In this document: in pieces, positions 40,010 to 49,512 of the stretch
Layout of the letters: the number at the start of each line of letters is the position of its first letter
Numbering within the stretch: the stretch's first letter is position 1
Origin: Symbiodinium sp. CCMP2592
Lineage: Eukaryota > Sar > Dinophyceae > Suessiales > Symbiodiniaceae
Assembly: GCA_905221615.1 (NCBI GenBank)
Contig: CAJNDT010005735.1
Span: forward strand, 106,001 to 170,000
Direction: 5' to 3'
DNA length: 64,000 nt
Position numbers and translations under genes: made by a program
The notes under the pieces: generated by a model
Seen by the model: only the letters and a program-made list of their open reading frames with translations
Databases searched by the model: none
Told to the model about the DNA's origin: nothing

Positions 40010-41525
40010 CGCACCCTGTTCGGAAATACATATCCTATAGGAAATTACAATTCGCACCGTTGTTTTTCTTGGATTCCAAGCACAAATCCTATGGGAAATT
40101 ACAATTCGCACCCTGTTCGGAAATACATATCCTATGGGAAATTACAATTCGCACCCTTGTTTTTCTTGGATTCCAAGCACAAATCCTATGGGAAATTACA
40201 ATTCGCACCCTGTTCGGAAATACATATCCTATGGGAAATTACAATTCGCACCCGTGTTTTTCTTGGATTCCAAGCACAAATCCTATGGGAAATTACAATT
40301 CGCACCCTGTTCGGAAATACATTAAGTAGACTCTGTTTCTTGGCATCCAGGTACAGCATCCTATGGGAAATTACAATTCGCACCCTTGTTTTTCTTGGAT
40401 TCCAAGCACAAATCCTATGGGAAATTACAATTCGCACCCTGTTCGGAAATACATTAAGTAGACTCTGTTTCTTGGATTCCAAGCACAAATCCTATGGGAA
40501 ATTACAATTCGCACCCTTGTTTTTCTTGGATTCCAAGCACAAATCCTATGGGAAATTACAATTCGCACCCTGTTCGGAAATGCATATCCTATGGGAAATT
40601 ACAATTCGCATCCGCTCGCACCCTGATTAGCGCTTGTGTTTCTTGGATTCCAAGTACAAATCCTATGGGAAATTACAATTCGCACCCTGTTCGGAAATAC
40701 ATTAAGTAGACTCTGTTTCTTGGCATCCAGGTACAGCATCCTATGGGAAATTACAATTCGCACCCTTCTTTTTCTTGGATTCCAAGCACAAATCCTATGG
40801 GAAATTACAATTCGCACCCTGTTCGGAAATACATATCCTATGGGAAATTACACTTCGCACCCTTGTTTTTCTTGGATTCCAAGCACAAATCCTATGGGAA
40901 ATTACAATTCGCACCCTGTTCGGAAATACATATCCTATGGGAAATTACAATTCGCAGCCTTGTTTTTCTTGGACTCCAAGCACAAATCCTATGGGAAATG
41001 ACAATTCGCACCCTGTTCGGAAATACATATCCTATGGGAAATTACAATTCGCACCCTTGTTTTTCTTGGATTCCAATCACAAATCCTATGGGAAATTACA
41101 ATTCGCACCCTGTTCGGAAATACATATCCTATGGGAAATTACAATTCGCACCCTTGTTTTTCTTGGATTCCAAGCACAAATCCTATGGGAAATTACAATT
41201 CGCACCCTGTTCGGAAATACATATCCTATGGGAAATTACAATTCGCACCCGTGTTTTTCTTGGATTCCAAGCACAAATCCTATGGGAAATTACAATTCGC
41301 ACCCTGTTCGGAAATACATATCCTATGGGAAATTACAATTCGCACCCTTGTTTTTCTTGGATTCCAAGCACAAATCCTATGGGAAATTACAATTCGCACC
41401 CTGTTCGGAAATACATATCCTATGGGAAATTACAATTCGCACCCTTGTTTTTCTTGGATTCCAAGCACAAATCCTATAGGAAATTTCAATTCTCACCCTG
41501 TTCGGAAATACATTAAGTAGACTCT
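40010..41525. repeat. composite minisatellite, 43+54-bp higher-order unit
   Basis: Every subunit begins CCTATGGGAAATTACAATTC. One type (43 bp) continues CGCACCCTGTTCGGAAATACAT; the other (54 bp) continues CGCACCCTTGTTTTTCTTGG. They alternate, giving a 97-bp dimer. A third variant with TTAAGTAGACTCTGTTTCTTGG appears four times, the last one at the end of the array. The repeat has no stop in any plus frame, so 97 bp (not a multiple of 3) yields open frames up to 257 codons that cycle through all three readings. These are not supported genes. Confidence 0.95.
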
Positions 41526-41954
41526 GTTTCGTAACAACATGTTGTTGATTATTGTCGCATGTTTCAAAGCCGTGAACGCCGGGATGTGTAACAGTAAAAA
41601 CAAGGAGCCTTGAGCCCTGAGCAAAAGTACTGGTAATTATTCCAGCTTCTTGGCTTCTATCTCATTGATGATTCGATGTTTATGATGATGACTATAACGA
41701 CGTTCTATGTGGATGATAACAACGATGACTGATGATGGCCGATGCTGATTATGATGACGATTGTGAATATGTCGTTGGCGATGTGTATGATGATATGTGA
41801 TGATGATGTTGATGATTATAAAACCTGGGTTCTACGAAGAAGACTAGGGCTATGAAGACGATGATGGTGGTTTGATAATTATGACGAGCATGATGATGGT
41901 TTTAATAATTATGGCGAGGTTGGTGATGACCTTAATGGCGATTCTTCATATATT
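41526..41954. other. GATGATG-rich low-complexity stretch
   Basis: Degenerate GATGATGAT/ATGACGA units dominate 41660-41940. No gene. Confidence 0.7.
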
Positions 41955-42362
41955 TATATCTGTTTACAGATATTACATATAGGTAGACACACACGTATAT
42001 ACATACATGTGTATGTATATACATACACAAACAATATATATAGATACAGACATGTATACATACATATATATATATATATATACAGACATGTTTGTGTATC
42101 TTCATATATATCTATATATACGCACCTATATATATATATACACATGCATGTATATACGTATGCGCAATTATGTATACATTTGTATGTGTGTGTAAATGAG
42201 TACATACATAGGTACATACATACATATATACATACATACATAGGCAGATACACCCATACATGCATACATACATAAGCGCATTCATACACACACAGACACA
42301 CACACACATAAACACCTACACATACGAACATACACACCTGCACACCCACACACACATGTACA

Positions 42363-42394
<32 letters not shown>

Positions 42395-42440
42395 CATGCA
42401 TACATACAAACATACATACATACACACGTATATACATACA
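41955..42440. repeat. (CATA)n/(TA)n microsatellite block
   Basis: ATACATAC, TATATATA and CACACA runs over about 480 bp. All frames are open and give Tyr/Ile/Cys/Val-rich artefacts on both strands. Confidence 0.95.
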
Positions 42441-42441
42441 T

Positions 42442-42567
42442 CTAAACCCTCGGCCCTAAACCTAAGGCCCTAAACCCTAGGCCCTAAACGTAAGGCCCTA
42501 AACCCTAGGCCCTAAACCTAAGGCCCCAAACCCTAGGCCGTCAACCTAAGGCCCCAAACCCTAGGCC
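42442..42567. repeat. telomere-variant array, left (CCCTAGG/CCTAAGG)
   Basis: A ~28-bp unit alternates CCCTAAACCTAAGG and CCCTAAACCCTAGG. The same variant array stands at 46902-47221, on the other side of the GC-rich block. Confidence 0.9.
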
Positions 42568-42606
42568 AATCCACCCGGACGATTGGCAAGATGCGGGAAA
42601 CTTTGT

Positions 42607-42906
42607 CTACTGCGCTGCCATCATGACTCTGCCGCCGATGAGAGACGTGATTTGGGAAGCCTTCCCAGACCTGGGGCAGGAGAAGATGGCGGACGTCATG
42701 GAAGCCGCGACCCGGCTGCAGCCAGGATCAACCGCGTCGTTCAAGGCCGACTGGATCATCTCAACGGGCAACACGTCCTCGCAGCCTTTGCAGCACCAGA
42801 ACTGGCCGCCATAGGCATACGGTGAGCCTTCCTTCAGCTGCACCTTGTGCCAGTGCCTCTTAGTCATCTCCAGATCTAAAGCACAAAGCGGGCACTTCAT
42901 TGTCAT
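42607..42906 (-). CDS. small protein with zinc-ribbon-like cysteines
   Basis: I take the ATG at 42906 as start; an upstream in-frame TTG adds four codons. This gives 99 residues. Cysteines form CPLC (residues 5-8) and CCKGC (38-42), separated by an aromatic-rich stretch (RHWHKVQ, YAYGGQFW). This is compatible with a zinc ribbon. The rest is helical-looking and unremarkable. I do not recognise a family, and the function is unknown. It could be an exon of a longer gene or a retroelement fragment: it sits alone within 50 bp of a telomere-variant array and no continuation is evident upstream. Confidence 0.5.
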   Translation of the reverse strand: MTMKCPLCALDLEMTKRHWHKVQLKEGSPYAYGGQFWCCKGCEDVLPVEMIQSALNDAVDPGCSRVAASMTSAIFSCPRSGKASQITSLIGGRVMMAAQ

Positions 42907-42919
42907 GGCACCCAGCAAA

Positions 42920-43072
42920 GAAGGCAGCCTTAAGCAAAACTGGCTGCAGACAGCAACCAGTTTCCGAGGGTTATATAGGGTTATATATGGCTTAAGGGCC
43001 TGGGCTGTTCGGCTTCAACTCGAGTTCGCATTTATGGGCCCGCTAGACAGCTGAAAACTGCTAATATATAAG
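42920..43072. other. spacer, nothing recognised
   Basis: Short sequence with a repeated GGGTTATAT motif. Confidence 0.35.
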
Positions 43073-43529
43073 GGGTAAGGTGGATGGCGGGGAGAATAAG
43101 GAAAGGCTTAACACTGGGGAAGCTGCCTTTGCCGCCGGCGAGCCCGCCACGCGAGCCTCAGGGAGGCACTTGCATGGGAAGAAGAAGCAAATGCTTGAAC
43201 AAATCAGCCCCGCACCGGCGCCTCTGCCTTCGGCATGGCCTTTGCATGGTTCTTGCGCATCAGGGGTAAGGTGGATGGCGGGGAGAATATTAACAAATCA
43301 GCCCGGCACCGGCGAATCTGCCGCTGTCTGCGGCGATCCCGCCACGGGAGCCTCAGGGAGGCAGTTGCAGGGAAAGAAATTGCAAATTCTCAAACAAATC
43401 AGCCCCGCGCCGGCAACTCTGCCTTCGGCGTCGCCTTTGGTTCTTGTGCATCAGGGGGGACACGAGGATGGCGGGGAAGGCTTTAAACATCAGCCCGGCA
43501 CTGCTGCCTCGGTCCCGGCTGCCTGAGGG
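43073..43529. repeat. ~190-bp tandem repeat, 2.4 copies, GC-rich
   Basis: Units start GGGGTAAGGTGGATGGCGGG at about 43073 and 43264; a truncated third starts near 43454. Shared blocks include CCCGCCACG.GAGCCTCAGGGAGG and AAACAAATCAGCCCCGC. A 148-codon plus frame (43080-43526) translates across all copies without a known domain. Confidence 0.85.
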
Positions 43530-44479
43530 AAACACACTGGATTCGGATAGGCAAAACAAGGAAATGCTCGAGACTATTGAATGTGGATAAACTGAGGCCA
43601 GCACTGCTGCCGTGCTTGCTGCCTGTGGCCCAGGCTTGTTACACACAGCGAGACTCAGCAACCCAGACAACTCAGCTGTTCGGTGCCTTCGGCGGCTTCG
43701 GCTGAGCCTGGTGAGGCGACGCTGGTGGCTTCACATGTTGATTTTGGCACTGAGACTTGACTTCAAAGAAATACCAACTGTAAGCGAGCTCCCAGCTTTC
43801 GGAGCCAGGCCACGGTCGGCTGCATGGGATGCCTCAGGTAGACAAGGATGGGCAAAAGAACGCAAGCCTCGGCGAAGAAGCCTGACAAACGAGCTCCCAG
43901 CCGAGCTTGGCCGTGACTTTGGAGCCTTTGGTCACAATTAAGAAAAGGAGCTTCGCTGGCTCAACTTCAGAAGACCAGGATCTATTGCGCTTGGGCCCTG
44001 GCCGGATCTTCCTCTGAATCCTGCACAGGACTTGGGCTATGTAGGCCGCTGTATCAACTGATTCCAGGAACCGAGGCTGGGGCTGAGTTGAAGGATCCGA
44101 AGCGGACCGCCTTTCCACGAAATTATGCACGCTGCCACGTGCTCTGACACAGCCCTCTTGGACTCCGACTGCTTCACGTTGCCGCCGAGCTTCCCTTTGC
44201 CATGGGTGCTCCCCTGTCCGCCGATTTTTCCGGAAGCTGTCAACAGGAAGCGTATGCTTGCTGCTGTGCCCCCGGCTTTCAAAACGGTCGCCCTTTCCCG
44301 GCCCTGCAAACAGGAATAAGTGCATGCAGCCAACATGCCGGCCTTACGCTTCTGATGCTTTCCCTGCTGTGCTCCCTGCCTTTACCGTGGGCCTGCGGAG
44401 GGCCTGCCAACGGAACATGTCAGGATATGTTGGGAATATCAGAACGAATGATAGCAGCTAATGCCATCGAAGCACTGCG
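43530..44479. other. GC-rich stretch, no gene resolved
   Basis: Open frames occur on both strands (43612-43941 plus, 43834-44325 minus, 44202-44657 plus). They overlap each other and lack domains. The composition suggests decayed coding or duplicated DNA. Confidence 0.4.
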
Positions 44480-44758
44480 TGCTAGCTCCCAGCCTTCGGG
44501 CCGCAGCGGTCGCGGCCGTGGTCCAGGCTCTTCGGGCCGCAGCGGTCGCGGCCCAGGCTCAACTGATCGGACATCGCAACCACAAGAGCAACATGCAGTG
44601 CCAGTTCCCGTCCACACCTGGGGGAGGGGGCGGTGGTGGGCCTGTCAGCAGAGCTGATTCCAATGAAGGAGTATACAACAACAGCAGACGGAACCCGATC
44701 GCAGAAGTGATGGTAAAAAAAACCCCGACCTCGATCCGCTGGATATGCAGGCGGGTTG
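44480..44758. other. 30-bp repeat and G-rich tract
   Basis: CTTCGGGCCGCAGCGGTCGCGGCC occurs at about 44496 and 44529, roughly 33 bp apart. GGGGGAGGGGGCGGTGGTGGG lies at 44620-44640. Confidence 0.6.
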
Positions 44759-45960
44759 CCTGTTCGGATAAACAGAGATCTAGTAAAGAGACATGGTTGT
44801 GATTCTGAACTGTGACCGCAGTAACAGCAGCTGCAATCACAGCAAAAACCGGGACCCGAACCTGGCGGAACCCCCATGGCGCCTGATCGCAGCATTAGCA
44901 TCGCAGCAAATGAAATGAGAACAGCAGCTATACTGCCGGTTCCAAGCCCCACCTGCGCAAGGCCTTGGCATCGGTCCTGTTCGGAAGAACAAGAAACAAC
45001 AAACAATTATCAGTCCCGCTCACACCTCCAGCTGGCGCCACGTTCAGTCCTGTTCGGAACACTGACTCTGAAAAAATATCGTCGCTGCCAATTCCAAGCC
45101 CCGCCTGCGCCCGGAGCTACTGCAGCTGCAGCTGGCCCTGGCATCTGATAAACCAAACGATGAAATTATTACTCCCGGCCACACCTCCAGGCGACACCAT
45201 GGGCTGTCCTGCGCCGCATGGCATTGGGCCTGTTCGAGAGAAAAAACGAACAATGAAATTATTATTCCCGGCCACGTGCACCTCTGGGTGGCATCATGGG
45301 CTGTCCTGTTCGGAGCATTGAATCTAAAGTAAGATCGTCGCTAACAGTCCCGGCCACACCTCCAGGTGGAACCATGGGCTGTCCTGTTCAGAACATTGAA
45401 TCTAAAGTAAGATCGTCGCTAACAGTCCCGGCCACACCTCCAGGTGGAACCATCTGCTGTCCTGTTCGGAACATTGACTCGGAAAAAAGATCGTCACTGC
45501 CACTTTGAAGCCCCACCTGCGTCCACACCAGCTGGCCTTGGCATCGGGCCTGTTCGGGAAAACAAAAAAACAAACAATGAACTTATTAGTCCCGGCCACA
45601 TGCACCTCCAGGTGGCATCATGGGACAGCCTGTTCGGAACATTTATTGAATCCAAAGTAAGATCGTCGCTAACAGCCTCGGCCACACCTCCAGGTGGAAC
45701 CATCTGCTGTCCTGTTCGGAACATTGACTCGGAAAAATGATCGTCGCTGCCAATTCCAAGCCCCGCCTGCGCCGGGAGCTACTGGCCTTGGCATCATGCC
45801 TGTTCGGGAGAACATAAATGAAAAGTAGCAGCAATCAACGGTCAGCACTTCTTCCCAACCACCTGCAGGGAGTCCTGGCACCATCGGCACGGGGACCAGG
45901 AAGCCAATGCCTGTTCGGAAGACAGATATCTAGGCTACTAGCAATCAGCACGTGTTCTCA
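44759..45960. repeat. dispersed-tandem array with CCTGTTCGG box
   Basis: CCTGTTCGG (two variants) occurs at 44759, 44977, 45049, 45229, 45305, 45383, 45461, 45549, 45629, 45711, 45799 and 45909. Spacing is mostly 72-90 bp. At least three unit types follow the box: ...AACATTGAATCTAAAGTAAG; ...AACATTGACTCGGAAAAA; and ...GAAAACAAAAAAACAAAC. Shared blocks include CGGCCACACCTCCAGGTGG and CCAAGCCCC.CCTGCG. It looks like an old, diverged higher-order repeat. Confidence 0.85.
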
Positions 45961-46780
45961 ACCACCTCCTGCAGAGAGTGCAGTCGGTACTGCTCCAGCA
46001 CCGTTCAGAGAAACGATAACAGCAAGCAGCAATCAGCACAAGTATCAATCCGATCCGTCCCCGCCTTGGCTTCCAACGTCGGTGAACAGCCGTTCCGGAG
46101 CAACCGCGTTGAAGCCGGACAGGCCCAAGCGCCACACCTCGTGTAAGGCCGCGTAGTGGCCTGCAGACAGGGGATTTTGTATTTCAGTAGGCATGATCAT
46201 GTGCCGGCCTTTGATGTTGTTGTAGAAGCCTTGCTGCAGGATGCTGCTGCTGATCGCCTCATGACTGCAAGGCTTACAGAAACCCGTTCAAGTTTGCTGC
46301 TCTTAAACTTACTACGTTCGATCTGGGCCATTGACCGTGTTCATGGCCTGGAGGGTCTGATCCCTCTCCTTGGTGACCTCCTCCAACCGGTCCTGTCAGG
46401 AGGTCAAGGCTGTCCACTTCTTTCAGTGTTGGGAGCGTTGTGCCGTGCTGACACACCTTTCGGTGCATAGCTTTCTTGGGGGGTTGCATGCCGGGCGTGT
46501 TGTTGCTTGTTTTTGCTTGGGGGTGACACCTTTCGGTGCTCCTGCAGGTGCTCATTCTGCACTTCCAGCCTGGCCATGTGTGCGACCTGTGGCCAGGCAA
46601 CGACTCTGAACTTGATACGGGCTCGGATGCATCAAAGGAACCCTGCCTCATCGTCCCTTTCTTTGCTGCGTCGAGAGGCTCTCTTCTCCCCCGCCAAACA
46701 ATTCCTGGCATGGAGAAGGTCTCATGAATAAGTTACGACTAGTGACGTAGTGTAAATCAAGCGTGTCAGCCGCACTTTCC
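45961..46780. other. GC-rich stretch, no gene resolved
   Basis: Plus-strand frames (46156-46470, 46370-46609) and a 145-codon minus frame (46274-46711) overlap. None shows a domain. The sequence is not low-complexity, so a decayed gene cannot be excluded. Confidence 0.4.
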
Positions 46781-46900
46781 GGACGAATAGAAGCCCCAGC
46801 CGACTGGCCGGGGTGGTCCGCCGGGGCCACCGCCGGGGCCACCGCCAAACCCACCGCCGGGGCCACCTCCGGCGCCTCCGGCGCCGCCGACGCACGCCAT
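46781..46900. repeat. GGGGCCACCGCC tandem repeat
   Basis: About eight short units of GGGGCCACCGCCG/GCGCCTCCG type. They would read as Gly/Pro-rich on the minus strand. Confidence 0.8.
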
Positions 46901-46901
46901 T

Positions 46902-47221
46902 CTAAACCCTAGGCCCTAAACCCTAGGCCCTAAACGCAAGGCCCTAAACCCCAGGCACTAAACCTAAGGCCCCAAACCCTAGGCCCTAAACCTAAGGCCC
47001 CAAACCCTAGGCCCTAAACCTAAGGCCCTAAACCCTAGGCCCTAAACCTAAGGCCCCAAACCCTAGGCCCTAAACCCTAGGCCCTAAACCCAAGGCCCTA
47101 AACGCAAGGCCCTAAACCCTAGGCACTAAACCTAAGGCCCCAAACCCCAGGCCCTAAACCTAAGGCCCCAAACCCTAGGCCCTAAACCTAAGGCCCTTAA
47201 CCCTAGCCCAAAACGTATGGC
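46902..47221. repeat. telomere-variant array, right (CCCTAGG/CCTAAGG)
   Basis: The same ~28-bp CCCTAAACCTAAGG/CCCTAAACCCTAGG unit as at 42442, about eleven units, in the same orientation. Confidence 0.92.
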
Positions 47222-47330
47222 CTAGGGGAGGGGGGGGGGAGGGGCTGAAAATCGGGCAGCATTTCCTTCCCCCAAGCATGCCGGTAGAAAGGGGAACAAA
47301 AGAAAAAAAAAAACAAACCTCAACCGAATA
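47222..47330. other. G-run and A-run spacer
   Basis: GGGGAGGGGGGGGGAGGGG at 47225-47243, then an A-rich stretch. Confidence 0.6.
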
Positions 47331-47510
47331 AAAGGTAGAAAAAGGTAGAAAAAGGTAGAAAAAGGTAGAAAAAGGTAGAAAAAGGTAGAAAAAGGTAGAA
47401 AAAGGTAGAAAAAGGTAGAAAAAAGTAGAAAAAGGTAGAAAAAGGTAGAAAAAGGTAGAAAAAGGTAGAAAAAGGTAGAAAAAGGTAGAAAAAGGTAGAA
47501 AAGGTAGAAA
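47331..47510. repeat. 10-bp minisatellite (AAAGGTAGAA)n
   Basis: Eighteen near-perfect 10-bp units, with one AAAAGTAGAA variant and one unit a base short near the end. The complement reads as an FSTFFYLFLP artefact. Confidence 0.96.
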
Positions 47511-47696
47511 AACGAAGAAATGGGGGATACCGTGTGTGTGTACAAATAAAAAAAATGGTGTTGGGAACCAGGCATGTCTTGACAGACAGGCAGAAACCGG
47601 AAGATTTTGGAAGAAAATTGCAGAATTCCGACGAATCTAGAAGAATTTAGAAGAATTTAGAAAGCATGCAGCAGTCTTACGTAGAACAGGGAAGAC
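47511..47696. other. spacer with GAAGAATTTAG units
   Basis: GAATCTAGAAGAATTTAGAAGAATTTAG at about 47633. No gene. Confidence 0.5.
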
Positions 47697-48898
47697 TACA
47701 AGGCTTGCTCCAGACACTCGCACCAAAAGCATTTGCATGAATTTTGCATAAAAAAACAAAAAAAATTTCCTCGCTTCGCGAACATCCATATTTGTTTTCA
47801 ACTCTAGTACTCCACACACACTACAAGGCTTGCTCCAGACACTCGCACCAAAAGCATTTGCATGAATTTTGCATAAAAAAACAAAAAAATTTCCTCGCTT
47901 CGCGAACATCCATATTTGTTTTCAACTCTAGTACTCCACACACACTACAAGGCTTGCTCCAGACACTCGCACCAAAAGCATTTGCATGAATTTTGCATAA
48001 AAAAACAAAAAATTTCCTCGCTTCGCGAACATCCATATTTGTTTTCAACTCTAGTACTCCACACACACTACAAGGCTTGCTCCAGACACTCGCGCCAAAA
48101 GCATTTGCATGAATTTTGGCATAAAAAACAAAAAATTTCTTCGCTTCGCGAACATCCATATTTGTTTTCAACTCTAGTACTCCACACACACTAATTACAA
48201 GGCTTGCTCCAGACACTCACACCAAAAGCATTTGCATGAATTTTGCATATAAAAACAAAAAATTTCTTCGCTTCGCGAACATCCATATTTGTTTTCAACT
48301 CTGGTACTCCACACACACTACAAGGCTTGCTCCAGACACTCGCACCAAAAGCATTTGCATGAATTTTGCATAAAAAACAAAAAAATTTCCTCGCTTCGCG
48401 AACATCCATATTTGTTTTCAACTCTAGTACTCCACACACACTACAAGGCTTGCTCCAGACACTCGCATCAAAAGCATTTGCATGAATTTTGCATAAAAAA
48501 AAAAAAATTTCTTCGCTTCGCGAACATCCATATTTGGTTTCGACTCTAGTACTCCACACACACTACAAGGCTTGCCCCAGACACTCGCACCAAAAGCATT
48601 TGCATGAATTTTGCATAAAAAAACAAAAAATTTCCTCGCTTCGCGAACATCCATATTTGTTTTCAACTCTAGTACTCCACACACACTACAAGGCTTGCTC
48701 CAGACACTCGCACCAAAAGCATTTGCATGAATTTTGCATAAAAAAACAAAAAAATTTCCTCGCTTCGCGAACATCCATATTTGTTTTCAACTCTAGTACT
48801 CCACACACACTACAAGGCTTGCTCCAGACACTCGCACCAAAAGCATTTGCATGAATTTTGCATAAAAAACAAAAAAATTTCCTCGCTTCGCGAACATA
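47697..48898. repeat. ~123-bp satellite, ten tandem copies
   Basis: Units start TACAAGGCTTGCTCCAGACA at 47697, 47822, 47946, 48069, 48196, 48319, 48442, 48564, 48687 and 48811; the last is truncated. Each contains AAAGCATTTGCATGAATTTT, an A-tract of variable length, CTCGCTTCGCGAACATCC and CTCTAGTACTCCACACAC. Length differences come mainly from the A-tract. A 123-bp unit equals 41 codons, so frames up to 131 codons stay open on both strands; no gene is supported. Confidence 0.96.
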
Positions 48899-48919
48899 GC
48901 AAAGGGTTTCAATTTTCCA

Positions 48920-49070
48920 CACACATAGTCTATTACTCTGTTACTCCATTACTCTATTATTCTATTATTCTATTACTCTATTACTCTATTACTCAAATAC
49001 TCTAGTACTCTATTAGTCTACTACTCTATTATTCTATTACTCTATTACTTCACTACTCGATTACTCATAT
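48920..49070. repeat. 8-bp repeat (CTATTACT)n, degenerate
   Basis: CTATTACTCTATTACT with GTTACTCC, TATTATT and CACTACTC variants; it ends in a small piece of the preceding satellite (CATATTTGTTTTCAACTCTAG). Confidence 0.9.
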
Positions 49071-49109
49071 TTGTTTTCAACTCTAGTACTCCCACAAAGT
49101 GGGTGTTTT

Positions 49110-49365
49110 CACCCAAACCCTAAACCCTAAACCCTACACCTTTAGACCCGAACAACCGTAAGCCCTAAACCCTAAACCTTTAAACCCTGAACCTCGGAAG
49201 TTGGCACCCTAAACTTTGTGGGCCCCGAAGCTGACCAATACTAGACCTAGAATCTTTAAACCCTAAACCTCGGTGTTCCATTTTGGCAGGTCCTCGAGCC
49301 GTGCCAGGAAGCCTAAACCATGAGCCCTAAACCCTAAACCGTGTTTAAGCCTCAAATTGAAACCC
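49110..49365. repeat. telomere-like tracts (CCCTAAA)
   Basis: CCCTAAACCCTAAACCCTA at 49115-49140, with degenerate units to 49350. Confidence 0.8.
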
Positions 49366-49369
49366 TCAC

Positions 49370-49512
49370 ATAATTCGCATTTCTGCCACAATCTTCCAAA
49401 TAATTTGTTTTTCTTCAATAATCTTCCAAATAATTCGTTTTTCTTCAACAATCTTCCAAATAATTCGTTTTTCTTCAACAATCTTCCAAATAATTCAACA
49501 ATCTTCTTAAAT
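49370..49512. repeat. ~30-bp tandem repeat, four copies
   Basis: Unit AATCTTCCAAATAATTCG plus TTTTTCTTCAACAATC. The complement reads LKKNELFGRL repeated three times. Confidence 0.92.

Noticed and set aside
40010-41525. Open frames up to 257 codons (MGNYNSHPCFSW-like)
   Set aside because: The repeat is open in all three plus frames and the 97-bp period rotates the frame; no evidence of coding.
39641-41525. CRISPR array
   Set aside because: Repeats are head-to-tail with no unique spacers; the intervening segments are themselves repeated.
47222-47575. 117-codon FSTFFYLFLP frame as a membrane protein
   Set aside because: It is the complement of the AAAGGTAGAA minisatellite.
47697-48898. Repeat protein on either strand of the 123-bp satellite
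   Set aside because: Frames break wherever the A-tract length changes and both strands are equally open; treated as satellite, kept only as a question.
49268-49290. Dinoflagellate spliced-leader relic
   Set aside because: Only about ten bases (CCATTTTGGC) match and the following bases do not; chance is sufficient.
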